Assembly: GCA_963422745.1 (NCBI GenBank)
Contig: OY730477.1
Span: forward strand, 2,790,001-2,854,000
Direction: 5' to 3'
Length of the DNA: 64,000 bases
From: G963422745 sp963422745
GTDB taxonomy: Bacteria > Actinomycetota > Acidimicrobiia > Acidimicrobiales > Aldehydirespiratoraceae
The notes beneath the pieces are model-generated. The model did not search any database, had not been told where the DNA came from, and saw only the letters and a list, made by a program, of their open reading frames with translations. The position numbers and the translations under genes were made by a program. Shown one piece after another: positions 12,753-21,447 of this stretch; the first letter of the stretch is position 1; every line of letters begins with the position of its first letter.

Positions 12753-13285
12753 CCGACCCACCAAGTCGGAGGGTCGGTGGCGGGCGCGAGCACCCCACCA
12801 ACAAACCCCGCAGAGCCCGGAGCACGGGACGTAGTGCCCACAGACGTAGCTCTGCTGGCATCAACTCGGCCCGTAGCGCTGGCAACCGAAAAGGCGTTCC
12901 TGGGAAAAACACACCCGCCAACACGGGGCGACAAGGCGCAGTCACCAGACGCGCCAAACCTAACGCACCCAAACGACCAGACCAGCGCAGCCTGCGATCC
13001 GGCCTTTTCGTGCGCGCTGCCCTCATCATCGCCACCGTGACCGTGGGAGTCCTCATCACCGTCTACCCCGCCAACACTTGGCTGGACCAACGCCAAGAAT
13101 TGGAAGAGGTCCGGGCCCAACAAACGGAGCTTCTGAAACAGATTGAAGAAACCAATGACCAGATCGCGCTGCTCAGCGGACCTGAGGGCATTGAACTGCG
13201 TGCCCGCTGTGTCGGCCCCTACGTACGGCCCGGTGCCGAGGCCTACCTGATAACCGCCTTGAACAGTTGCACCGAGCAGCCATAA
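12749..13285 (+). CDS. FtsB/DivIC-type septum formation protein
   Basis: A 178-residue bitopic membrane protein. The first 85 residues are very basic and low in complexity, followed by one membrane helix at about 86-106, a coiled coil at about 112-143 (LEEVRAQQTELLKQIEETND), and a small C-terminal domain with VGPYVRPGAEAYL. This matches the actinobacterial FtsB/DivIC family, which works with FtsQ and FtsL in the divisome. The 4-bp overlap with eno and the conserved eno-divIC order support the assignment. The long basic N-terminus is common in actinobacterial members. Confidence 0.85.
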   Translation: MTDPPSRRVGGGREHPTNKPRRARSTGRSAHRRSSAGINSARSAGNRKGVPGKNTPANTGRQGAVTRRAKPNAPKRPDQRSLRSGLFVRAALIIATVTVGVLITVYPANTWLDQRQELEEVRAQQTELLKQIEETNDQIALLSGPEGIELRARCVGPYVRPGAEAYLITALNSCTEQP

Positions 13286-13316
13286 CCCAACCAACAAACC
13301 GGAAGGGTCTCAGGTA

Positions 13317-14270
13317 ATGAAGGCTCCTGTACAGGTTGATGGACTGGTACGGCGTTTCGGCCATATCACCGCCGTCAACGGGATCTGTCTCAGCGTCTCC
13401 GAGGGCGAAATATTTGGATTCTTGGGTCCCAACGGGGCAGGGAAATCCACCACAGTCCGCATGCTCGTGACCTTGCTGCGGCCCACGGCCGGTGTGGCAC
13501 GGGTCGCCGGTTTCGATGTGGTCACCCAAGCCGACGCCGTACGTCGAGCCATTGGTGTGGCGCTACAAGACGCTGCCATTGATCCCCTCATGACCGGCAG
13601 TGAACTCCTGCGCCTGCAGGCCGTGCTTCACGGGCTCGGCCGGGCAGAAAGCACTCGCCGATCCGGTGAGTTGCTGGAGCGTGTCGGCCTCACAGCCGCC
13701 CGTAACCGTCGGGTCGGCGAGTACTCAGGAGGTATGCGGAGGCGGCTTGACTTGGCCCTTGCACTCATCCATCGACCCATCGTGTTGTTCTTGGACGAAC
13801 CGACCACCGGGTTGGATCCGACGAGTCGTCAGTCGGTTTGGGAGGAGGTCGTGGCACTCAACAACGAAGGCACCACCGTCTTTTTGACCACCCAGTATCT
13901 TGAGGAGGCGGATCGTCTGGCTGGCAGGGTGGCGATCATCGACGAGGGTCGAATCGTTCGCGAGGGAGCACCCAACGACCTGAAAGAGTCCGTTGGCGAA
14001 CCCACCCTGCGGGTCGAGGTCGCAAACCTCGATCACATCAATGCTCTGCGCGGTGTACTTGCCCGTTTCGGTGAACCCCGACCTTCGCGCAGCGGGAGGG
14101 CAGCCATCGGGCTGCAAGGCGGAGCTGCCCGCCTCGCCGATGTGATCCGTGCCCTTGATGAGCAGGCTGTGGCCTTCACCCACATTGAGGTTGACCCTCC
14201 GAGTCTCGACGATGTGTTCGCCGAAGCGACCGGCCGGAGGCTCGAAGGCGCAGAATTGACAAAACCATGA
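13317..14270 (+). CDS. ABC exporter ATP-binding protein, DrrA type
   Basis: A 317-residue ATPase of the daunorubicin-resistance type. Walker A GPNGAGKS lies at 37-44, the signature YSGGMRRRLDLA near 136, Walker B IVLFLDEPTTGLDP near 155, and the extra C-terminal domain of about 80 residues (ending DDVFAEATG) is typical of DrrA-like proteins. It probably energises export by the two ABC-2 permeases that follow. The substrate cannot be read from sequence; lipids, antibiotics or polyketides are possible. Confidence 0.93.
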   Translation: MKAPVQVDGLVRRFGHITAVNGICLSVSEGEIFGFLGPNGAGKSTTVRMLVTLLRPTAGVARVAGFDVVTQADAVRRAIGVALQDAAIDPLMTGSELLRLQAVLHGLGRAESTRRSGELLERVGLTAARNRRVGEYSGGMRRRLDLALALIHRPIVLFLDEPTTGLDPTSRQSVWEEVVALNNEGTTVFLTTQYLEEADRLAGRVAIIDEGRIVREGAPNDLKESVGEPTLRVEVANLDHINALRGVLARFGEPRPSRSGRAAIGLQGGAARLADVIRALDEQAVAFTHIEVDPPSLDDVFAEATGRRLEGAELTKP

Positions 14271-14296
14271 CCTGCTGCGCCTTTGACCTGAAGAAG

Positions 14297-14330
14297 CCAT
14301 GACAGACGTATTGCCATGACAGACGTATTG
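14297..14330 (+). repeat. Perfect 17-bp tandem duplication of a start region, creating a six-codon leader ORF
   Basis: The 17-mer CCATGACAGACGTATTG occurs twice head to tail at 14297-14313 and 14314-14330. The first ATG reads MTDVLP and stops at the TGA at 14317-14319, which overlaps the permease ATG at 14316 by the usual ATGA arrangement. The duplication therefore leaves a short leader frame translationally coupled to the real gene. Confidence 0.85.
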
Positions 14331-15128
14331 GTCGCGCGTCGGCATGCTTCGGCGCGAATCGCGTTCGAGCAGGTAATTGAGCTGGCCAGGCGATCCATCG
14401 TCAACACTTGGCGGCAGCCGGGCGCCTGGGTTCCGAGCGTTATTTTCCCGCTGATGATGTCGGCGATCTATGCAGCACAATTCGATCGTGCCACCCGACT
14501 TGCATCCTTTCCGGAAGTGGACTCGTTTCTGCAGTTCATTCTGCCAGCCTCAATCCTGCAGGGCATCGCGTTCAATTCCAGCGAGGCTGGCAGCGCCTTG
14601 GCCACCGACATCGAGTCGGGATTCTTCGATCGCTTGATGGCCTCTCCAGTGGGCCGCCAGCCGATCTTTTTTGGCCGAGTGGCCGGTGCAGCGGTGTTCA
14701 GCGGACTCTTGGCCACGATCTTGATCACCATCTTCACCCTTGCAGGGGCCGCGCCCAAAGGAGGGCTTTCTGCTGCGGTAGCGATCGTCGTGATTGCGGC
14801 GTTGCTGTCGATCGCGCTTGGGGGATTTGCTATGACGGTGGCGCTACGGACAGGCTCACCCGAAGCCACCCAGGCGATGTTTCCCCTTACCTTCATCCTG
14901 ATCTTCGTTTCATCGGCTTTCTTCCCGACCGAACTGATGTCGGGCTGGTACCAAGACGTGGCCGAGGTCAACCCTTTCACGTTGATCGTTGATCCGACAC
15001 GAGAGATCGCGCTGGAGGGATTTACTGTCACGGCGTTCGGTCGGGCCGTGTTCTGGATCGCCGTGATGACGGTTGTGACCATGACCTTGTCGTATGGTGC
15101 GTGGCTACGCAGGCTGCGCAAGCCATGA
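14316..15128 (+). CDS. ABC-2 type permease (DrrB-like)
   Basis: A 270-residue integral membrane protein with about six hydrophobic segments and the ABC-2 pattern (NTWRQPGAWVPSVIFPLMM at the first helix, SAFFPTELMSGWYQDVAEVNPF before the last). It should form the exporter channel with the upstream ATPase. The second of two duplicated ATG sites is the start because the first runs into a stop after six codons. The downstream permease overlaps its stop codon, so the three genes form one exporter operon with two different permease subunits. Confidence 0.9.
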   Translation: MTDVLVARRHASARIAFEQVIELARRSIVNTWRQPGAWVPSVIFPLMMSAIYAAQFDRATRLASFPEVDSFLQFILPASILQGIAFNSSEAGSALATDIESGFFDRLMASPVGRQPIFFGRVAGAAVFSGLLATILITIFTLAGAAPKGGLSAAVAIVVIAALLSIALGGFAMTVALRTGSPEATQAMFPLTFILIFVSSAFFPTELMSGWYQDVAEVNPFTLIVDPTREIALEGFTVTAFGRAVFWIAVMTVVTMTLSYGAWLRRLRKP

Positions 15129-15961
15129 TCGAAATCGGCACACCAACAACCGCCCTGTCGGCTCGCTCGGTCACCAAGCCAATACGCCACCGCCCCACGG
15201 CTCTGACACCAACCGTCGCACAGCTTGCACACAGGGTGATTCTGCGTACTCTGCGCGTGCCTCAGATCATTATTCCCGTCATCGTCATGCCAGCTTTTTT
15301 TGTCATCGCCTTTACCGGCAGTTTCGAAGGCGTGACCGGTGTGCGCGGCTTCCCAACGAACAACTTCGTGAACTGGATCGCCGCTTACGCCATGGTGCAG
15401 GGATCGGCTTTCGCTGGGGTTGGCGCAGCCGGGACTATGGCGCAAGACATAGACACCGGCATTCTTGATCGGTTATTGGTAAGCCCGATCCGTAGAACGG
15501 CGATACTGATCGGGCCTCTTGTTCACACCGCGTTGCGGGCCATCATCCCGGTGGTCGTCGTCTTGGTCATCGCAGGAATCAACGGCCTTGACTTCCCGGG
15601 GGGTGTGGCGGGAGTGGGGATCGCCGTGGTGGGCAGCGTCGGCACCGCTGTGGTCATCGGCTGTATCGGCCTGGCAGTGGTGCTGCGCATAGGCAACATT
15701 CGCGCTATGGCCATCGTGCAGGTCGTGGCGTTCGCTTTCCTGTTCCCGTCCATCGGTCAGGTTCCGATCTCGTTCATGTCGGGGTGGCTGCAAGACGTGG
15801 CCCGAATCAACCCGGCTACCAACGTGATCAGGATGACCAGGCAGGGCTTTATCGGAGAAACCGGATGGGCTCCAACATGGCCCGGCTTGATCGTGATCGT
15901 GGTTGGAACCTTGATATTTGGCGCCTGGGCTCGCTATGAACTTAGTCGTAGGGTGAGGTAG
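15125..15961 (+). CDS. ABC-2 type permease, second subunit of the exporter
   Basis: The ATG at 15125 overlaps the preceding TGA (ATGA) and gives 278 residues; a GTG eight codons upstream is also in frame but less likely. Hydrophobic segments and the family pattern LMSGWLQDVARINPATNVIRM-like region (MSGWLQDVARINPATN near the C-terminal third) mark it as paralogous to the preceding permease. Together they probably act as a heterodimer. It shares the duplicated permease architecture seen in several actinobacterial drug or lipid exporters. Confidence 0.9.
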   Translation: MIEIGTPTTALSARSVTKPIRHRPTALTPTVAQLAHRVILRTLRVPQIIIPVIVMPAFFVIAFTGSFEGVTGVRGFPTNNFVNWIAAYAMVQGSAFAGVGAAGTMAQDIDTGILDRLLVSPIRRTAILIGPLVHTALRAIIPVVVVLVIAGINGLDFPGGVAGVGIAVVGSVGTAVVIGCIGLAVVLRIGNIRAMAIVQVVAFAFLFPSIGQVPISFMSGWLQDVARINPATNVIRMTRQGFIGETGWAPTWPGLIVIVVGTLIFGAWARYELSRRVR

Positions 15962-16062
15962 GCTTCGAATCGGCCCATCATCCACCCAACCGGTCCGCTA
16001 TCAGGTCGCCGACGCATCCTGACCGTCACTGTGATCGCCGCCAGGAGGTGGCACCGTAGGCT

Positions 16063-17166
16063 GTGGCGGTGCGAGACATCATGGACGATCTCGGAATCTG
16101 GAGTGACGCAGGTCGACGATTCGCGCTGGCCCGGGTCGTGGACCTTGACGGTTCCGGTCCTCGTCTGCCGGGAGCGGCGATGGCTGTCACGGAATCGGGT
16201 GAGGTGGTCGGTTCGGTATCGGGCGGCTGCGTCGAAGGGGCGGTGGTCGTTGAGGCGCTCGAAATCCTTGACTCGAACACACAGAGAATCGTTACGTTCG
16301 GCTACAGCGATGACGAGGCCTTCTCCGTCGGTCTTACCTGCGGAGGCACCATCCATCTGTTCCTGGAGCCGTTCGACAGGGGCGACTGGTTCGCTCAACT
16401 GCGCTCCGACGTCCGTGCCGAGTCGCCAGTAGCGCTGGCCACGGTCATACAAGGACCTGGACTCGGACGCAAGCTGCTGGTCCGAGCCGATGACAACGTC
16501 GGCATCGGTTCGTTCGGCAACGACGAACTCGACCGTGTGGTAAAGCGAGACGCTCACGGAGAACTCGCAGCCGGAAAGACCGGCATACGCCACTACGGCG
16601 AGCATGGCGAAGCGCGCAATGCAACGGTGTCGGCGTTTATCGAGAGCTTCGCCCCACCCCCGAGGATGGTTATTTTCGGTGCCGTCGACTTTTCGGGCGC
16701 ATTGGCTCGGGTTGCAAAGGTCTTGGGTTACAGAGTGACCATCTGCGATGCCCGCAAGGTGTTCGCCACACGTGCCCGTTTTCCCGTAGCCGACAACGTT
16801 GAGGTTGAGTGGCCCGACCGGCTCCTCGCCCGCATCGGCCACGATCTCGGACCACGCGATGCCATCTGCATCCTCACCCACGACGCCAAGTTCGACATCC
16901 CTGCGGTGATCGGTGCCTTAGAAACCGATGTCGGCTACATCGGCGTGATGGGCAGTCGACGAACCCACGACGACCGCACCAGGCGACTGATCGAAGCTGG
17001 TGTGAGCGAGAAGGAACTTGTACGTCTGCGTTCACCCATCGGGCTTGACATTGGTGCACGGACCCCGGAGGAGACGGCCATCTCGATCGTGTCGGAAATA
17101 ATCTCGTGTCGCACAGGCCGTGCGGCTCAATCCCTATCGGTAACGGAGGGGCCGATCCACGCCTAG
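16063..17166 (+). CDS. XdhC/CoxI family molybdenum-enzyme maturation protein
   Basis: A 367-residue XdhC-family protein. The N-terminal domain has the signature GSVSGGCVEGAV at about 49-60 and a second Cys in GLTCGGTI near 94; the C-terminal part is a Rossmann-like domain (MVIFGAVDFSGALARVAKVLG near 203) ending in the family segment IGVMGSRRTHDDR. XdhC proteins bind molybdenum cofactor and help insert its sulfurated form into xanthine-dehydrogenase or CO-dehydrogenase-type enzymes. No molybdoenzyme gene is in the window. The GTG start is uncertain; an ATG seven codons in is possible. Confidence 0.86.
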   Translation: MAVRDIMDDLGIWSDAGRRFALARVVDLDGSGPRLPGAAMAVTESGEVVGSVSGGCVEGAVVVEALEILDSNTQRIVTFGYSDDEAFSVGLTCGGTIHLFLEPFDRGDWFAQLRSDVRAESPVALATVIQGPGLGRKLLVRADDNVGIGSFGNDELDRVVKRDAHGELAAGKTGIRHYGEHGEARNATVSAFIESFAPPPRMVIFGAVDFSGALARVAKVLGYRVTICDARKVFATRARFPVADNVEVEWPDRLLARIGHDLGPRDAICILTHDAKFDIPAVIGALETDVGYIGVMGSRRTHDDRTRRLIEAGVSEKELVRLRSPIGLDIGARTPEETAISIVSEIISCRTGRAAQSLSVTEGPIHA

Positions 17167-17190
17167 CTGAGGTCGTTTCTACGGTCCCTG

Positions 17191-17517
17191 CCACACCAAG
17201 TTGACGGATCGGATCCGCGATGTGCCGCTAACTGAGATCAGCTACGAGATGCAGCCACACCCCGCGCCGCTGTATACGACGACTAGTTCGGACTAACTGG
17301 GATCAGTTCAGAATACGACCACACCAAGTTGACGGGATCGGATCCGCGATGTGCCGCTAGCTGAGATCAGCTACGAGATGCAGCCACACCCCGCGCCGCT
17401 GTATACGACGACTAGTTCGGACTAACTGGGATCAGTTCAGAATACGACCACACCAAGTTGACGGGATCGGATCCGCGATGTGCCGCTAGCTGGAATCAGC
17501 TATGAGATGCAGCCACA
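17191..17517. repeat. 129-bp tandem repeat derived from the 3' end of the HD-domain gene
   Basis: Units begin at 17191, 17319 and 17448 with CCACACCAAGTTGACGG; the first has one base missing, hence 128 bp. Each unit has near-palindromes such as AGCTGAGATCAGCT and AACTGGGATCAGTT. The third unit runs into the 3' end of the minus-strand HD gene, supplying its last codons and TGA. The two outer copies preserve the same terminal codons (VAAS-R-S then stop on the minus strand). The array fills the gap between two convergent genes. Confidence 0.9.
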
Positions 17518-18089
17518 GCGGGTACTCGAGAGGGCCTTGAGAAGACCTCATCGAGCATGGGTCGGAATTCCTCCAGGCGCATGTTGGGGTAGTCGGGATC
17601 AAAGCAGTTCTGGTCGTACTCGCGGCAAAAGTCCACACATCGGTCGTAGTGAGGGCAGTCGCTGTAGCGCTGTCGAGCCTCGCGATCGCCCCCGAGATGA
17701 TGAAAGTAGTAGTAGCCTTGAAAGATCCCGTGGTGTTCGATCACCCAATGGACTTCTTCGTTGACATAGGGCTTGAGCAGAGCCGCAGCAGCTTGAGAGT
17801 GATTGTCGGGTGCGAACCCGTCGGCGACGTCGTGAAGCAGCGTACCGACCACCATGTCAACAGACTCGTCATTGCGAAACGCGCGGGTGGCGGACTGCAA
17901 CGAATGTTCGTAACGATCAATCGGGTAGCCCAGCGTCGGGCCCCGGAGCAGATTGAGCAACCCGCAGAGGTTGTCAACGAGGCAAGCCTGGGCATGGGCG
18001 GCGAAAGCCGAGATTAGGAACTCGTATTCCTGAGCGGTCCCGTACTGCATCTCAGTCCATTTCACGGTTTGCACATACGGAATATACAT
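17496..18089 (-). CDS. HD-domain protein, possibly a mixed-valence di-iron oxygenase (PhnZ/TmpB-like)
   Basis: A 197-residue HD-superfamily protein with ordered metal-ligand candidates: His in YEHSLQSATRA, the His-Asp pair in LLHDVADGFAPDNH, clustered His in WVIEHHGIFQGYYYFHH, and an Asp in YDRCVDFCREYDQN. HD enzymes are usually phosphohydrolases, but the subgroup with PhnZ and TmpB uses two irons and oxygen to cleave hydroxyphosphonates. The rather small size and His layout fit that subgroup, and a TauD-type dioxygenase, the partner type in TmpA/TmpB, lies 3.4 kb away. This is inference. An alternative start is the Met at codon 14. Confidence 0.7.
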   Translation of the reverse strand: MYIPYVQTVKWTEMQYGTAQEYEFLISAFAAHAQACLVDNLCGLLNLLRGPTLGYPIDRYEHSLQSATRAFRNDESVDMVVGTLLHDVADGFAPDNHSQAAAALLKPYVNEEVHWVIEHHGIFQGYYYFHHLGGDREARQRYSDCPHYDRCVDFCREYDQNCFDPDYPNMRLEEFRPMLDEVFSRPSRVPAVAASHS

Positions 18090-18134
18090 ACGGAATATAG
18101 GTCAGAGGCTGCGTGTACCGCTAGGGTCGCCGCG

Positions 18135-18221
18135 ATGTCCAAGCGCACCCAAAAGAAGAAGGCCAAGGCCCGCCGAAACAAGGCCAACCACGGTCGCAAA
18201 CCAAACCTTGGTCGAAATTAG
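18135..18221 (+). CDS. Small ribosomal protein bL37, 28 residues
   Basis: A 28-codon gene starting ATG encodes MSKRTQKKKAKARRNKA followed by NHGRKPNLGRN and TAG. The basic N-terminus and the ANHG-[KR]-[KR]-PN motif match bL37, the 24-residue large-subunit protein found in mycobacterial ribosome structures (recalled as MAKRGRKKR... KANHGKRPN). TAGGGT at 18122-18127 is placed like a -10 box for a nearly leaderless transcript. The gene sits alone between the HD gene, divergent to it, and a repeat tract. Together with bS22 it is a strong actinobacterial marker. Confidence 0.8.
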   Translation: MSKRTQKKKAKARRNKANHGRKPNLGRN

Positions 18222-18235
18222 GACGCCAGCTGGTA

Positions 18236-18440
18236 CGGACTGCGGCCCATCCTGTTACGGATCGACACCAAATCACCGAGTTGGCCCGACACCGGCCCAC
18301 AACCGATCAACACCAAATCACCGAGCGGCCCGACACCGGCCACAACCGATCAACACCACATCACCGAGCGGTCCGACACCGGCCCACAACCAAGTTGGCC
18401 CGACACCGGCCCACATCCGTCGCTCAACACCGGGCTATAG
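18236..18440. repeat. Degenerate repeats of about 45-50 bp in the gap before patB
   Basis: The phrases CGACACCGGCCCACAACC and GATCAACACCA(A/C)ATCACCGAG recur three or four times between 18260 and 18420 with small variations. No coding sequence of note is present. The tract fills most of the space between bL37 and the aminotransferase gene. Confidence 0.75.
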
Positions 18441-18449
18441 CGTCACGAC

Positions 18450-19628
18450 ATGATCACGCCCAGTACCAATTCGGCACTTGTTGACCTCGCCCGACTTCAC
18501 CGACTCGACGGCGTCAAGTGGAGCAGACACGGAAACGATGTCGTGCCTGCCTGGGTTGCGGATATGGATTTCGACCAGGCGGCACCGATCAAGAAAAAGA
18601 TGCGATCGGTGATTGAGCGCGGTGATCTCGGCTACAACTTCGCTGCCATCGATCAGCTGGGCGAGGTCTGGAGTCTTTGGCTTCAGCGTCGCCACGACGT
18701 TGACCTACCAACAAACGAAATGAGGGTGTTCACCGGTGTACTCCAGGCGATTGAAGTAGTGCTGGAGATGGTCACCGATCCAGGTGACGGAGTCATCACA
18801 TTGGGGCCGATCTATCACATGTTCCGCAGCTCAATCACCGGGGGCAGTCGCCGTGAGGTGTTAGTGCCGAGCGGCCCCGATGGCGAAGTCAACATAGACG
18901 CCTTGGAGATTGCGGCAACCGACGAGTCCAACAAGGTGATCCTCATGTCGCAACCTCACAACCCGTCAGGCCACGTGTACACAATCGAGGAAATCCAAGC
19001 AATCGCGACCATCGTTGAGAGGCACGACCTGGCTGTGATCTCCGACGAGATCTGGGCCGACTTGGTGTACCCGCCCTACCAACATGTGGTATCAATCGTG
19101 GCCGAACCAATACTGCGAGATCGAACCGTTACCATCGGCAGCGCCTCGAAGGCCTTCAACATTGCCGGAATGTCCTGCGCGGTAGCTCATATCGGACCCA
19201 AGTCAATCCAAGAAGGACTTGACATCCAATTCGATCACTTCCACGGTCGACCAAGCTGCCTGTCCGCTGAAGCCACCGTGGCAGCATGGACCGAGTGCGA
19301 GGACTGGCTCGACGAGACCCTCGCCCTGCTGGCGCACAATCGCGATCATCTCGCTCGTAGGCTTCATGCTGAGGTACCTGAGGTGGGCTATCGGCCACCC
19401 CAGGCCACTTATCTTGCTTGGCTGGACTTCCGTCGCACATCTCTCGGTGACGATCCGGCCCGTGTCCTGCTTGAGCAGGCGGGCATCGCCCTCAGCCCCG
19501 GTCATGAGTTTTCACCCGACGCTTTGGGATTCGCCCGACTCAACTTCGCCACCCCAACACCAATTCTTGACCTGCTGATTGATCGCATCGTCGGCGCGGT
19601 TCAAAGCGGCACCGGACCGAAGCATTGA
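18450..19628 (+). CDS. PatB/MalY-family PLP-dependent C-S lyase (cystathionine beta-lyase type)
   Basis: A 392-residue fold-type I PLP enzyme. The N-terminal WVADMDF motif (about residues 35-41), SQPHNPSGHVY, SDEIWADLVY with the PLP-binding Asp, and SASKAFNIAGM with the Schiff-base Lys are characteristic of the MalY/PatB branch. These enzymes split cystathionine or cysteine conjugates to homocysteine or thiol plus pyruvate and ammonia. The 3' end (GPKH-stop) is partly duplicated directly after the gene. The MFS transporter that follows may be co-transcribed and could export or import the thiol compound; that link is inference. Confidence 0.88.
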   Translation: MITPSTNSALVDLARLHRLDGVKWSRHGNDVVPAWVADMDFDQAAPIKKKMRSVIERGDLGYNFAAIDQLGEVWSLWLQRRHDVDLPTNEMRVFTGVLQAIEVVLEMVTDPGDGVITLGPIYHMFRSSITGGSRREVLVPSGPDGEVNIDALEIAATDESNKVILMSQPHNPSGHVYTIEEIQAIATIVERHDLAVISDEIWADLVYPPYQHVVSIVAEPILRDRTVTIGSASKAFNIAGMSCAVAHIGPKSIQEGLDIQFDHFHGRPSCLSAEATVAAWTECEDWLDETLALLAHNRDHLARRLHAEVPEVGYRPPQATYLAWLDFRRTSLGDDPARVLLEQAGIALSPGHEFSPDALGFARLNFATPTPILDLLIDRIVGAVQSGTGPKH

Positions 19629-19652
19629 CCGGACCAAAGCATTGACCGGACC
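19612..19652 (+). repeat. 17-bp tandem copy of the patB 3' end
   Basis: CCGGACCGAAGCATTGA at the end of the C-S lyase gene is followed at once by CCGGACCAAAGCATTGA and then CCGGACC. The copied unit includes the stop codon. One base differs between the copies. Confidence 0.85.
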
Positions 19653-19677
19653 GTATCTCGCTGCGGAACCTAAGCGA

Positions 19678-20889
19678 ATGGGTGAACGGCGGATCATTGC
19701 ATTCTTGGCCTTCGTCAGCGTGCTTGTGGCCTTCGGTATCGACACAGTGTTGCCCGCCTTTGACGAAATCCGCGACGCATTCAATCTTGGTTCGGGTTCG
19801 AGTCGACTGTCGCTCATCGTGACCACCTACTTCGTCGGCCTCTCGGTTGGACAGTTGTTCTACGGTCCGTTAGCCGACCGTTTCGGCCGCCAGCCGGTCC
19901 TTAAGGTGGGTTTGGCGATATATGCCGGTGGTGCCCTTGCCGCGTCCGCTGCTCCGTCAATGAACTGGCTGCTCGGCGCACGCTTCATCTGGGGACTCGG
20001 TGCCGCTTGCGCCGCCGTGATTTTCACGGCCATGGCCCGCGACCTCTATGACGGCGACCGACTGGCACGCATCCTGCAATTAGTGCTCGCTGTCTTTCTG
20101 CTTGGACCAATCGTGGCTCCCGCGCTCGGCGAGCTGTTGTTGCTCAGCGGCTGGTGGCCGATCGTGTTCGTCGTGCCAGCAGGCATGGCGGGCGTGGCGG
20201 CCTTTTGGGCTCAGTTCGTCGGTGAGACTCTCCCGCTTGGTCGTCGTCGGCCACTCAACCCACGCGACACAGTCGCTGCGTTTCGCGCTGTGTTCTCGAA
20301 CCGTGCCACCGTCGGCTACATGCTCTTGATGGCCTTTTCTGAAGGAGCCTTTTATGTCTTTTTGGGTTCTGGGCAGCCGATCGTTGACGAGATCTACAAC
20401 CACGCCGAGATCTTCGCTCTGCTGTTCGCCGTGGTCGCCGGTGTGATGGCGTTGGGGCTGCTCTTGGCCGCGCGGCTGACACCGCGCCTGGGCGCGCAAC
20501 GGGTAGTAGCCATCGCCACCATAGGGATGCTCTGCGCCAGCGTTGCTGGAACGGCCGTCGCTTTGGAAGGCAACGGCGTACCGTCTCTTTGGATCTGGGG
20601 GCCGATCACCACAGTGGGCCTCACCTGTATGACTGTCCTTACACCTACAGGTATGTCGTTGGCTCTGGATCCGCTGGGGGCCGTTGCCGGTACCGCAGCA
20701 TCGGTGGTGGGATTCGTCGCCCACGGCGTCGGCGCACTCCTGGCAGCGTTGATTGATCGCAGAATCGATGACACCGTGACCCCGATGTCTGTGGGTGCCG
20801 TGCTCTACGCCTGCATCGGCCTGGCAGCTCTCGTTCTGGCACGCTCAGCACCCCTTTCACAGCCCACCTCGAACACAAGGATTGCGTAG
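19678..20889 (+). CDS. MFS drug-resistance transporter, Bcr/CflA type
   Basis: From the ATG at 19678 the product is 403 residues with about twelve hydrophobic segments. The loop 2-3 motif GPLADRFGRQPVL and the first-helix DTVLPAFDEI pattern are typical of the Bcr/CflA branch of 12-TM drug:proton antiporters. An in-frame extension upstream overlaps the end of the previous gene and is less likely. The last 12 codons and stop lie inside the first unit of a tandem repeat array, so the extreme C-terminus (LSQPTSNTRIA) was probably set by the repeat expansion or was its seed. Confidence 0.88.
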   Translation: MGERRIIAFLAFVSVLVAFGIDTVLPAFDEIRDAFNLGSGSSRLSLIVTTYFVGLSVGQLFYGPLADRFGRQPVLKVGLAIYAGGALAASAAPSMNWLLGARFIWGLGAACAAVIFTAMARDLYDGDRLARILQLVLAVFLLGPIVAPALGELLLLSGWWPIVFVVPAGMAGVAAFWAQFVGETLPLGRRRPLNPRDTVAAFRAVFSNRATVGYMLLMAFSEGAFYVFLGSGQPIVDEIYNHAEIFALLFAVVAGVMALGLLLAARLTPRLGAQRVVAIATIGMLCASVAGTAVALEGNGVPSLWIWGPITTVGLTCMTVLTPTGMSLALDPLGAVAGTAASVVGFVAHGVGALLAALIDRRIDDTVTPMSVGAVLYACIGLAALVLARSAPLSQPTSNTRIA

Positions 20890-21235
20890 CAAGAGTCCAA
20901 CCAACACCGCTTTCACAGCCCACCCCAAACACGGGGATTGCGTAACGAGTGTCTAGCCAACACCGCTTTCACAGCCCACCCCAAACACGGGGATTGCGTA
21001 ACGAGTGTCTAGCCAACACCGCTTTCACAGCCCACCCCAAACACGGGGATTGCGTAACGAGTGTCTAGCTAACACCGCTTTCACAGCCCACCCCACGGGG
21101 ATTGCGTAACGAGTGTCTAGCTAACACCGCTTTCACAGCCCACCCCACGGGGATTGCGTAACGAGTGTCTAGCTAACACCGCTTTCACAGCCCACCTCGA
21201 ACGCGGGGATTGCGTAACGAGTGTCTAGCTAACAA
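20854..21235. repeat. Seven-unit 52-56 bp tandem array seeded by the MFS gene 3' end
   Basis: Units starting CTTTCACAGCCCACC begin at 20854, 20910, 20966, 21022, 21078, 21130 and 21182. The first contains the last codons and TAG of the MFS gene; in later units this becomes GCGTAA, so the stop is kept. Units 1-4 are 56 bp. Units 5 and 6 are 52 bp after a four-base loss. Most units carry a CCCC...GGGG mini-hairpin. There are no unique spacers, so it is not CRISPR. Confidence 0.95.
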
Positions 21236-21447
21236 GATGCCGCAATCAAGATGCCAAGACCCTTCGGGGCTACCATCACCGCACCATGAAACCGAACCGT
21301 AGCGGCAAACTTCTGTGAACAACATCACCCGACGCGCCGTCGCCCGCTAGTGACAACAAAGACGATGAACACGACCTCTGTGAGCAACATCACCCGACGC
21401 GCCGTCATCTCAGAACAAGCCACGACACCGGGCCGAGGCGGTCAACC
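21236..21447. other. Spacer before the TauD-type gene with one 30-bp repeat pair
   Basis: TCTGTGA(A/G)CAACATCACC plus the following CGACGCGCCGTC occurs at 21312 and 21377. No gene is recognised here. The region presumably carries the promoter of the downstream dioxygenase, but no clear boxes are seen. Confidence 0.5.

Noticed and set aside
20854..21235. Possible CRISPR array
   Set aside because: Units are directly adjacent with no unique spacers and the unit contains the MFS gene end.
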